From positions 1 through 22,286 of the forward strand of contig CALAZP010000146.1 in NCBI GenBank assembly GCA_937926355.1: a stretch of DNA of 22,286 nucleotides, written 5' to 3'. Positions 15,795-22,286 of this stretch are shown in pieces. Positions within the stretch are counted from its first letter, which is position 1; every line of letters starts with the position of its first letter. Source of the stretch: an uncultured Saprospirales bacterium. Lineage in GTDB: Bacteria; Bacteroidota; Bacteroidia; Chitinophagales; Saprospiraceae. Under the pieces are notes generated by a model. The model had not been told where the DNA came from. It saw only the letters and a program-made list of their open reading frames with translations, and searched no databases. Position numbers and translations under genes: made by a program.

Positions 15795-16432
15795 TTTTTC
15801 CTAATAATATATAAGCCATCCCTTAATGGTAGAAGCACTTTTTCAACCCTATCATCGCTTGCAACATAATTATTGAAAGCATGAATTGCTGCTGTTTCTT
15901 TATCGGTATTAGAATGAATGACCTTTCCACTCCACAATACATTATCACATAAAATCCATCCCCCAGGTCTTAGTTTGGGAAGCACCAAATCGTAATGCTC
16001 TTGATATTGCTTTTTGCCCGCATCTATAAATATCAAATCAAAATGACTTTCGGGAAGGGTGGGGATGCATTCTTCCGCTTTTCCTACAACCAATTGAATA
16101 TGGTCTTCATAGCCGGCTAATTCAATATATTTATTAATAATTGGCTGGAGTTCTTTATTCACCTCCACAGTCGTCAACTTACCTCCCTTTTGGAGTCCTT
16201 TCGCTAAGCATAATGCTGAATAACCCGTAAAAGTTCCTATTTCCAAAACATAGGTTGGCTGAATCATTTTGCTAAGAAGTTCCAATAATTTTCCTTGGAG
16301 AGGTCCAGAAATCATCTGAGGTGCCAGCGTTTTAAGATGGGTTTCTCTTTCTAATTTCCAGAGCAACTCATCTTGATTCGAAGAATGTTCCTTACAGTAC
16401 TGATGTAATACTTCTGCAAATCGCGCCTCCAT
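15791..16432 (-). CDS. Class I SAM-dependent O-methyltransferase (family 3, TrmR/caffeoyl-CoA type)
   Basis: This encodes 213 residues. The SAM motif I is LEIGTFTGYSALCLA (63-77), followed by TTVEVNKE (87-94), then metal-binding residues in FIDAGKKQYQEHYD (D137) and CDNVLWSGKV (D163, N164). This pattern belongs to O-methyltransferase family 3, which includes plant caffeoyl-CoA enzymes and bacterial TrmR (tRNA 5-hydroxyuridine methylation). In a bacterium with no phenylpropanoid genes nearby, TrmR or an unknown small substrate is more likely, but I cannot decide. It sits 7 nt after the TSUP gene and shares 4 nt with the acyltransferase gene. Confidence 0.88.
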   Translation of the reverse strand: MEARFAEVLHQYCKEHSSNQDELLWKLERETHLKTLAPQMISGPLQGKLLELLSKMIQPTYVLEIGTFTGYSALCLAKGLQKGGKLTTVEVNKELQPIINKYIELAGYEDHIQLVVGKAEECIPTLPESHFDLIFIDAGKKQYQEHYDLVLPKLRPGGWILCDNVLWSGKVIHSNTDKETAAIHAFNNYVASDDRVEKVLLPLRDGLYIIRKK

Positions 16433-16439
16433 TAAATAG

Positions 16440-17237
16440 TCAGTTTAACCATTTTTGAACAATATCTAAAATTCCAAATAACTGACCTACGGCAATAACG
16501 ACAATTATTACCAAAAGTCGATAAGCCCAAAGATTGGCAGCAGGATGGCTGGTGGCAAAACGAGCTGCATAATATCCCCCAATGGTTTGCCCTAAAGCAA
16601 ATATCAAAGCTACATCCCAAATGATCATTCCCTTAATTTGGAAAATAATCACTGCTAAAAAAGTATAAAAGCCAACCATTGCAATCTTCAAGCCATTGGA
16701 TTGAACCAGGTTTTTTTTAGCTCCTAAAACCGATATAGCCAGAAAGAAAATTCCCATACCCATTTGGATAAATCCGCCATAGATACCAATAGCAAAAAAT
16801 AAAAAGTACATCACCCATTTAGGAATTCGATTAGAACCCTCAACAGGCCTAATCCACCGTTCTGGTTTGACGAGAATAACGAACAACATTAAAATCATTA
16901 GAAACTTGAAAACCGAAAAGAATTGCTCGTTACTTACCTTAATAGCTAAAATAATTCCCAGCACCGAGCCCAAAATAGCCAACACAATTTCCACTCTGTT
17001 GGCCTTAAGATCTAATTTTTTATTCTTGACAAACACCAAACTTCCCACGGTACTTTGTGCTACTATTCCCACTCGATTAGTCGCATTAGCAATATTGGGT
17101 GGCAATCCGAGTACTTGAGTAAGTAGGGTTAGGGTGATAGCAGAGCCATTTCCCGCAAGGGTATTAATAGCTCCTGCCAGCGCACTCCCAACAACAGCAA
17201 GTACCACAATACCTATATCATTTAAAGAGTCTTCCAT
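16440..17237 (-). CDS. TSUP family (TauE/SafE) membrane transporter
   Basis: This encodes 265 residues with about eight hydrophobic helices and no signal peptide. Residues 18-59 carry the N-terminal signature of the family, SALAGAINTLAGNGSAITLT followed by L-G-L-P and IANATNRVGI. A second half-repeat begins around IYGGFIQMGMGIFFL. TSUP proteins export or import sulfite, sulfonates, sulfoacetate or other small organic anions. The substrate is not visible, but cysQ two genes upstream (sulfur-nucleotide recycling) makes a sulfur compound a fair guess. The start at 17237 overlaps the glycosyltransferase gene by 16 nt. A shorter open frame on the same strand at 16432-16620 is a shadow. Confidence 0.9.
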   Translation of the reverse strand: MEDSLNDIGIVVLAVVGSALAGAINTLAGNGSAITLTLLTQVLGLPPNIANATNRVGIVAQSTVGSLVFVKNKKLDLKANRVEIVLAILGSVLGIILAIKVSNEQFFSVFKFLMILMLFVILVKPERWIRPVEGSNRIPKWVMYFLFFAIGIYGGFIQMGMGIFFLAISVLGAKKNLVQSNGLKIAMVGFYTFLAVIIFQIKGMIIWDVALIFALGQTIGGYYAARFATSHPAANLWAYRLLVIIVVIAVGQLFGILDIVQKWLN

Positions 17238-17986
17238 TTCTCTGCCAAAAATTTATACTTCCAATTAACTTCTTTCATTGACCCATATGCAATAATCCAA
17301 CCCATCCTTCCATCTAAAAAACCCAGTTTCAAAATATACCCTTTAAACCATCTTAATAAACCACTTCCATATCTTTTCCACCACTTGACTCGAACTCCTT
17401 TTTGAAACATAGCTTCTGCGGCAATTTCGGCAAACTCCCGATTCTTGCGTTTAAAGGCAGATACAGATTCATAGGAATAATGTAAAAGATGGCCATTCAA
17501 TAAAATGGGTTTTGGCTTTGAATGGTAAAATTCAAACCTATCATGTGGGTTGATTCCACCCCAAGTTCCAGTATCTTTTTTCCACAACCTTAATTTTATA
17601 TCTGGCACCCAATTCCCAAAATGAATCCACTTATCCGCTATCTTATTTAACCGTTTAAAGGTATATCCCTGTCCTTTCCATTTTTTTTTAACTCCTGCAA
17701 TCGAATGCTGAAGGGATTCACTGAGGACTTCATCGGCATCTAAAGATAAAATGTAGTTATACTTAGCTTGCTGGGCAGCAAAATTTTTCTGCTCGATATA
17801 CCCTAAAAAGGGATGTTCAATAAATCTAACTCCAAAATCTTCACAAATCCGCTTAGTTTGATCGGTTGAGTAGGAATCCACCACAACAATTTCATCAGCT
17901 ACACTTATCAAAGATCTGAGACATGGTTCGATGCGTTTCTCCTCATTAAATGTGATGACTACAGCAGAAATTTGGATTTCTTCCAT
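17222..17986 (-). CDS. Family 2 glycosyltransferase (WaaE/KdtX-like)
   Basis: This encodes 254 residues. The nucleotide-sugar-binding N-terminus is SAVVITFNEEKRIEPCLRSL (7-26), with EIVVVDSYSTDQT following. The metal-binding DADE is at 83-86 (LSLDADEV). GINPHDRFEF and the WW-K-R-Y-G segment near residue 205 resemble the WaaE/KdtX group that adds glucose to the lipopolysaccharide inner core. There is no membrane anchor. It is probably a lipopolysaccharide or surface-glycan enzyme acting at the inner membrane face. It shares its first base with the end of cysQ and overlaps the TSUP gene by 16 nt, so it is part of one operon. Confidence 0.88.
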   Translation of the reverse strand: MEEIQISAVVITFNEEKRIEPCLRSLISVADEIVVVDSYSTDQTKRICEDFGVRFIEHPFLGYIEQKNFAAQQAKYNYILSLDADEVLSESLQHSIAGVKKKWKGQGYTFKRLNKIADKWIHFGNWVPDIKLRLWKKDTGTWGGINPHDRFEFYHSKPKPILLNGHLLHYSYESVSAFKRKNREFAEIAAEAMFQKGVRVKWWKRYGSGLLRWFKGYILKLGFLDGRMGWIIAYGSMKEVNWKYKFLAEKWKTL

Positions 17987-18765
17987 TAAATGGTTTTCCC
18001 TAAAGTAAGAAAATTAGGATTTAATAGTGATGGTTTATTATACAGCAGCGGCTTTTCATCTTCCATTTGAACAATCTTTCCACCAGATTCTTCCACTATA
18101 ATATCCGAAGCGGCAGTATCCCACTCCATAGTTGGTCCCAACCTGGGATAAAAATCTGCCTCACCTTTAGCAATCAACATAAATTTTAAAGAACTTCCCG
18201 TTCTAATTAGTTGAGGATCATCTAACTTATCCAATAAATCCAAGGTCGATTGATTCAAATGAGACCTCGAGCAAACCACTCTTATACCTGAATGTTTCAA
18301 GGAAAAAGAAGATGAAATGGCATTTTTAGTAGGTCCATCTCCTATTTGATAATAGGCCCCCTCTCCTTTGGCTGCCCAATACAGTGCTTGTTGGACAGGA
18401 GCATATACCACCCCTAGAATAGGTCTATTCTCATGGATTAATGCGATATTGACCGTAAATTCTCCATTTCTTTTGATAAACTCCTTGGTACCATCCAAAG
18501 GATCAACCATCCATAAGTAAGTATAGTTTTTTCTTTCTCCATACGGCACCTCCTTACTTTCTTCAGAAACTATTGGGAAATTATATTTTAATTCCTTTAA
18601 GTTCTTTACTATTAAATCATTGGCCCTTTTATCTGCTATGGTTAAAGGGGAGTTGTCAGATTTGGTTTCGATGCCCGGATCGATGTCGCTTTCATAAACC
18701 TCCATGATCTCTGCTCCCGCGGATATTGCAATTTCTTTACATTTTTGAACTAAATACGTTAACAT
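17986..18765 (-). CDS. cysQ: 3'(2'),5'-bisphosphate nucleotidase
   Basis: This encodes 259 residues of the inositol monophosphatase superfamily. Metal-binding motifs are E68-E69 (VSEES), DPLDGT at 88-93 and WDTAAS at 215-220. The PLDGTKEFIKRNGEFTVNIA form is that of CysQ rather than inositol monophosphatase. It hydrolyses 3'-phosphoadenosine 5'-phosphate, the by-product of sulfate assimilation and sulfation, to AMP. It is the first gene of the six-gene minus-strand cluster and diverges from galE across 42 bp. The best match to a -7 box on the minus strand (TTAATTTG at 18793-18800) has one mismatch and no clear -33 partner. Confidence 0.93.
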   Translation of the reverse strand: MLTYLVQKCKEIAISAGAEIMEVYESDIDPGIETKSDNSPLTIADKRANDLIVKNLKELKYNFPIVSEESKEVPYGERKNYTYLWMVDPLDGTKEFIKRNGEFTVNIALIHENRPILGVVYAPVQQALYWAAKGEGAYYQIGDGPTKNAISSSFSLKHSGIRVVCSRSHLNQSTLDLLDKLDDPQLIRTGSSLKFMLIAKGEADFYPRLGPTMEWDTAASDIIVEESGGKIVQMEDEKPLLYNKPSLLNPNFLTLGKTI

Positions 18766-18777
18766 ACTTTATTTTCG
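18744..18777 (+). promoter_or_regulatory. Candidate promoter for galE
   Basis: TTTG (18744-18747), 22 nt, then TATTTTCG (18770-18777), with one mismatch to TAnnTTTG. The -33 box would lie inside the start of the divergent cysQ gene. The predicted leader is about 25 nt. Spacing is at the long end of the usual range. Confidence 0.33.
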
Positions 18778-18807
18778 TCTAGATAAAAACCACAAATTAA
18801 AATAATA

Positions 18808-19824
18808 ATGGCTAAAATACTCGTTACCGGAGGCTGTGGATATATAGGAAGCCACACATTGGTTGACTTGATCAATCATGGATTTAACGTTGTTTCTATC
18901 GATAATCTTTCTAATTCGGATGATTCAGTACTAGAAGCCATCTATAAAATCACTGGAAAAAGGGTGAAAAATTACCCAGTTGATTTGTCTGATAAAAATG
19001 CTTTAATCGAAGTTTTCAAGGAAGAAAATAATATAGCCGGCATTATCCATTTTGCCGCTCTTAAAGCGGTGGGAGAGTCTGTTGAAAAGCCACTCAAATA
19101 TTATGCTAATAACTTAGGGGGCCTTATCCATCTTTTAGAAGCAATGAATCAATTTGCTATTCATCCTTTAATATTTTCTTCCTCATGTTCCGTCTATGGC
19201 AATGCCAAAGAATTACCCGTTACAGAAAATACTCCATGGCAACCGGCTGAATCTCCTTATGCGAGAACCAAACAAATGGGAGAGGAAATTATAAATGACA
19301 CTTTGGTAGCTCATCCCAATTTAAAGGCAATATTTTTGCGCTATTTCAATCCAGCTGGGGCCCATGAAAGTGCATTAATGGGAGAATCACCAATAAATGA
19401 AGCTAATAATTTGGTGCCCGTTATCACCGAAACTGCCATAGGCAAAAGATCTTCTATGACCGTATTCGGAACCGACTATCCTACCAGAGATGGAAGTTGT
19501 ATTAGAGACTATATCCATATTATGGATTTGGCTAATGCTCATACAAAAGCACTTCAATATTCATTAAATCCAAAACACGACAAAAGAAAAATAACATTTA
19601 ACTTGGGCATTGGGGAAGGAGTTACGGTCTTGGAAGCTATTCGCGCTTTTGAAAAAGTATCTGGTCAAAACTTGAATTATGTTTTAGGTGCAAGAAGGCC
19701 TGGAGATGTGGTCGCCATCTATGCAAATAACAAACAGGCGGCTTCAATCTTAGGATGGCAACCTACTCGAAATATAGATGAGATTATGTCCTCTGCATGG
19801 AACTGGGAAAAGGCTAGAACATAG
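18808..19824 (+). CDS. galE: UDP-glucose 4-epimerase
   Basis: This encodes 338 residues, the usual GalE length. The NAD-binding Rossmann motif is TGGCGYIG (7-14), the catalytic Y-x-x-x-K is Tyr151 and Lys155 (SPYARTK), and the nearby serines are in FSSSCSVYG. It interconverts UDP-glucose and UDP-galactose for surface glycans and galactose use. RYFNPAGAHESALMGESP is the typical GalE substrate loop (L-R-Y-F-N-P-A-G-A-H-x-S). It is a single gene, divergent from the cysQ operon, and its last 11 bases overlap the end of parC on the other strand. Confidence 0.96.
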   Translation: MAKILVTGGCGYIGSHTLVDLINHGFNVVSIDNLSNSDDSVLEAIYKITGKRVKNYPVDLSDKNALIEVFKEENNIAGIIHFAALKAVGESVEKPLKYYANNLGGLIHLLEAMNQFAIHPLIFSSSCSVYGNAKELPVTENTPWQPAESPYARTKQMGEEIINDTLVAHPNLKAIFLRYFNPAGAHESALMGESPINEANNLVPVITETAIGKRSSMTVFGTDYPTRDGSCIRDYIHIMDLANAHTKALQYSLNPKHDKRKITFNLGIGEGVTVLEAIRAFEKVSGQNLNYVLGARRPGDVVAIYANNKQAASILGWQPTRNIDEIMSSAWNWEKART

Positions 19825-22285
19825 AAGTTTGTCCCCCAGGTTCCGTCTTTTTTATTTTACTTACTTTAGAATCAGCTAATTTATTTCCTTTTGCTTTCCA
19901 CCCTTTTAGTCCAATAAAATTATCGAGGTCTAATTGCCCTTTTAATTTGTTTCCCTTAGCACCATACTCAAACGCCAAATGGATGCCTGCTTCAGTCGTC
20001 ACAAATAATAAGGATGATTTAGGATGGTCCGAAATAAAGCAAAATTTCTGACCTGAAGTTTGAGTTTCAATTTGAAACCTTTTCACCATGGTCCATCCCT
20101 TTTCTCCATCAAAATAAACTGCCCCAATAGACTGATCTTCATGGTATCGCCCTATATACATAAGCTGATTAGGTACAAACCGTTTGGATACCTCGGGAAC
20201 AATTAATTCGTAATGACCATCTTGATAAATCGCCAATAATTGATCGCCTGTATCGAATTCACCTAGTAACAAGCCTCTCTCATCGGTATTTAATTTTCCA
20301 CTGACTTCATCCATCCAATATTGTATAGCTCCTAAGGTAGATTTACCCACCTCCTTTCGCTCTACTTTTCTTACTGGATATTTGGTCAGTACGTTTCCTT
20401 GAGATCCTCTCCCTTTAATTTCTAAGGTACTAAAATCAAAATCAAAAACTTTGATTCTAGCCTTACACCCAGCTGTCAAATAGGTGGTAATAATTTCAGA
20501 TTCTCCATTTGGATTAGCTGAAAAATAAAGTAATCTTGAACCTGGTTCTCCTTTGGTAATATGATAATCTCTATCTCTAGTAATAGCAGTTACTTGAAAG
20601 CGTTTAACATAAGATCTGCCCGATGAACCATCTAGGTAAACTGAATTGTATGTAGTCCGTTCGTCCCCCTTTTTCCAAATGGCTACATGAATAATATTTT
20701 TCCCAACAAACACCTTATCCGCCATTCGAACTACCTTATATTGCCCATCTTTTAAAAAAACAATCACATCATCTATATCTGAACATTCACCAACCAGCTC
20801 ATCCTTTTTCAAACCTGAACCAATAAAACCCTCAGCTCGATTAACAAATAATTTAGCATTATTGGCAACAACCTCTGTTGCTTGAATAGTGTCAAAAGTC
20901 GTTATCTCAGTCCTCCTTTCTCTGCCCTTTCCATATTTTTGTAGAAGATCTTTAAAATAATCAATAGTATATTCTGTGAGATGCTCAATATGGTACTGAA
21001 TTTCCTGAAGTAATGCCTCTAATTCGGCTATAAGTTCTTCCGCCTTAAATTGATTGTACTTAGATATTTTTTTAATTCTAATTTCCGTAAGCTTCACTAT
21101 ATCCTCTTCCGTAATAGCTCTTTTAAGCCTTAATCTAGCATCTCCTTTTTCCACCTTATCGTCAGGACCGACGACAAACTTCTTCAATGCTACCTCGATG
21201 ACCTCAATTACTTCTTCCCATGACTCACAGTCTTCTATTTCCCTGTATATTCGATTGCTGATAAATATCTTTTCCAAACTAGCCAAATGCCATTTTTCCT
21301 CGGTTTCTCCTTTTTTTATAGCCAACTCGATCCCCAATAATCTTTTGGTATTAGCTGTGCAAGCTTCTAAGATTTCTGTTATAGTTAAGAAATGAGGTTT
21401 ATCATTAATGATCACACAGGCATTAGGAGCAATTGAAACTTCACAATCTGTAAAAGCATATAAAGCGTCGATTGCTAAATCCGGTGAAGTTCCTGGCATT
21501 AATTCAATTAAAATTTCAACTTCTTTAGCCGTATTATCGCTAATGCGTTTAATTTTTATTTTACCTTTTTCTGTCGCTTTCAAAATAGAATCAATAAGGG
21601 ATGAGGTAGTTACCCCATAGGGTAGCTCTCGCACTGCCAAATTGCTCTTGTCCAACATTTCAATAGTAGCCCTTACTTTTACTCTACCCCCTCTTTTACC
21701 GTCGTTATAATCCGATACATCTATCTTTCCATAAGTCAAAAAATCTGGGTAAAGCTGGACTTTTTTATTTTCTAAAATCCTGATCGAAGCCTTAATGAGT
21801 TCTATAAAATTGTGGGGTAATATTTTAGTAGATAGACCTACAGCGATTCCCTCCACCCCTTGAGCAAGCAATAAAGGAAATTTAACGGGAAGGTCAACAG
21901 GTTCCTTTTTTCTTCCATCATACGAAAGTTGCCATTCAGTGGTTTGAGGATTAAAAGCAACTTCTAAAGCAAATTTTGTTAATCGTGCTTCAATATATCT
22001 AGAGGCTGCTGCTCTATCGCCAGTTCTGATATCTCCCCAATTACCTTGCGTATCAATCATTAATTCTCGCTGCCCTAAATTGACCAATGCGTCTCCAATT
22101 GCAGCATCTCCATGAGGATGGTATTGCATGGTTTGTCCAATGATGTTGGCCACTTTGTGAAACCTCCCATCATCCATCTCTTTCATTGCATGCAAAATTC
22201 GCTTCTGTACAGGCTTTAATCCATCAACAATTCCCGGAACCGCTCTTTCTAATATAACATAAGACGCATAATCCAGAAAATAATC
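19814..22285 (-). CDS. parC: DNA topoisomerase IV subunit A, 5'-truncated at the window edge
   Basis: There are 823 visible residues. The frame is open to base 22285, so the true N-terminus lies to the right; the TTG at 22195 is internal. The visible part begins DYFLDYASYVILERAVPGIV, then DGLKPVQKRIL, QYHPHGDAAI and the active-site AAASRYIEARL with the catalytic tyrosine at 21995-21997 (visible residue 97). The C-terminal beta-pinwheel region has only a degenerate GyrA-box (GRGSQG near 20400), not QRRGGKG, which supports ParC over GyrA. The subunit cuts and rejoins DNA to decatenate daughter chromosomes, together with ParE, whose gene is expected beyond the right edge. Confidence 0.9.
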   Translation of the reverse strand, partial: DYFLDYASYVILERAVPGIVDGLKPVQKRILHAMKEMDDGRFHKVANIIGQTMQYHPHGDAAIGDALVNLGQRELMIDTQGNWGDIRTGDRAAASRYIEARLTKFALEVAFNPQTTEWQLSYDGRKKEPVDLPVKFPLLLAQGVEGIAVGLSTKILPHNFIELIKASIRILENKKVQLYPDFLTYGKIDVSDYNDGKRGGRVKVRATIEMLDKSNLAVRELPYGVTTSSLIDSILKATEKGKIKIKRISDNTAKEVEILIELMPGTSPDLAIDALYAFTDCEVSIAPNACVIINDKPHFLTITEILEACTANTKRLLGIELAIKKGETEEKWHLASLEKIFISNRIYREIEDCESWEEVIEVIEVALKKFVVGPDDKVEKGDARLRLKRAITEEDIVKLTEIRIKKISKYNQFKAEELIAELEALLQEIQYHIEHLTEYTIDYFKDLLQKYGKGRERRTEITTFDTIQATEVVANNAKLFVNRAEGFIGSGLKKDELVGECSDIDDVIVFLKDGQYKVVRMADKVFVGKNIIHVAIWKKGDERTTYNSVYLDGSSGRSYVKRFQVTAITRDRDYHITKGEPGSRLLYFSANPNGESEIITTYLTAGCKARIKVFDFDFSTLEIKGRGSQGNVLTKYPVRKVERKEVGKSTLGAIQYWMDEVSGKLNTDERGLLLGEFDTGDQLLAIYQDGHYELIVPEVSKRFVPNQLMYIGRYHEDQSIGAVYFDGEKGWTMVKRFQIETQTSGQKFCFISDHPKSSLLFVTTEAGIHLAFEYGAKGNKLKGQLDLDNFIGLKGWKAKGNKLADSKVSKIKKTEPGGQTSMF

Positions 22286-22286
22286 C

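Noticed and set aside
16432..16620. Minus-strand 62-codon frame
   Set aside because: It lies out of frame inside the TSUP gene, and its Cys/Arg-rich composition is typical of a shadow.
18793..18800. TTAATTTG as a cysQ promoter -7 box
   Set aside because: It has one mismatch and no TTG or TTTG at the proper distance upstream, so it is not listed as a feature.
19817..19850. Terminator after galE (T-run at 19847 on)
   Set aside because: The preceding GAAC/GTTC stem is only about 4 bp with a long loop, too weak, and lies in parC coding sequence.
1..22286. CRISPR, tRNA, rRNA, insertion sequences, defence genes
   Set aside because: No regularly spaced direct repeats, no tRNA- or rRNA-like stretches and no transposase or nuclease domains were found.

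Overview
This window is about 22.3 kb of densely packed, AT-rich chromosome from a member of the Bacteroidota. The phylum call rests on four observations: a giant PKD/Ig-repeat protein ending in a CHU_C (type IX secretion type B) sorting domain, a DUF4369-like/TlpA thioredoxin protein, Bacteroidota-style promoter boxes (TTTG, then about 20 nt, then TAnnTTTG), and a near absence of Shine-Dalgarno sequences. I see no rRNA, tRNA, CRISPR array, transposase or integrase. Genus cannot be fixed from the sequence; a Cytophagia- or Saprospiria-like relative is a guess.

Layout from left to right. (1) 3-4850: the 3' 1615 codons of a very large secreted modular protein, cut by the left edge, followed 19 nt later by a small secreted protein (4870-5445). 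(2) 5446-7886, minus: a SulP/SLC26 anion transporter and, 23 nt downstream, a TetR-like regulator. (3) 8037-9632, plus: peptide chain release factor 3 (prfC). It overlaps tail-to-tail with a small membrane protein (9626-10006, minus). (4) 10079-11440, plus: an exported DUF4369-like/TlpA protein that converges on the next block. (5) 11451-13667, minus: an AntA/AntB-like putative regulator with its own promoter, a 39-residue membrane peptide found by reading the gap (12761-12880), and an M16 zinc peptidase. (6) 13741-18765, minus: a six-gene cluster with overlapping or nearly touching ends, in transcription order cysQ, family-2 glycosyltransferase, TSUP exporter, O-methyltransferase, FemAB/GNAT-like acyltransferase, hemW. 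(7) 18808-19824, plus: galE, diverging from cysQ. (8) 19814-22285, minus: topoisomerase IV subunit A (parC), with its N-terminus cut by the right edge and its 3' end overlapping galE.

Most of the window is housekeeping and cell-envelope function. The least ordinary parts are the block-duplicated architecture of the giant protein (a five-module superunit of about 410 codons, present complete twice and partially three times), the AntA-like gene with an inverted repeat on its promoter followed by a membrane microprotein, and the tail-to-tail overlap or abutment of convergent genes. I found no clear evidence of a wholly new defence or mobile system. The AntA-like/microprotein/M16 cluster is the best candidate for undescribed biology here.
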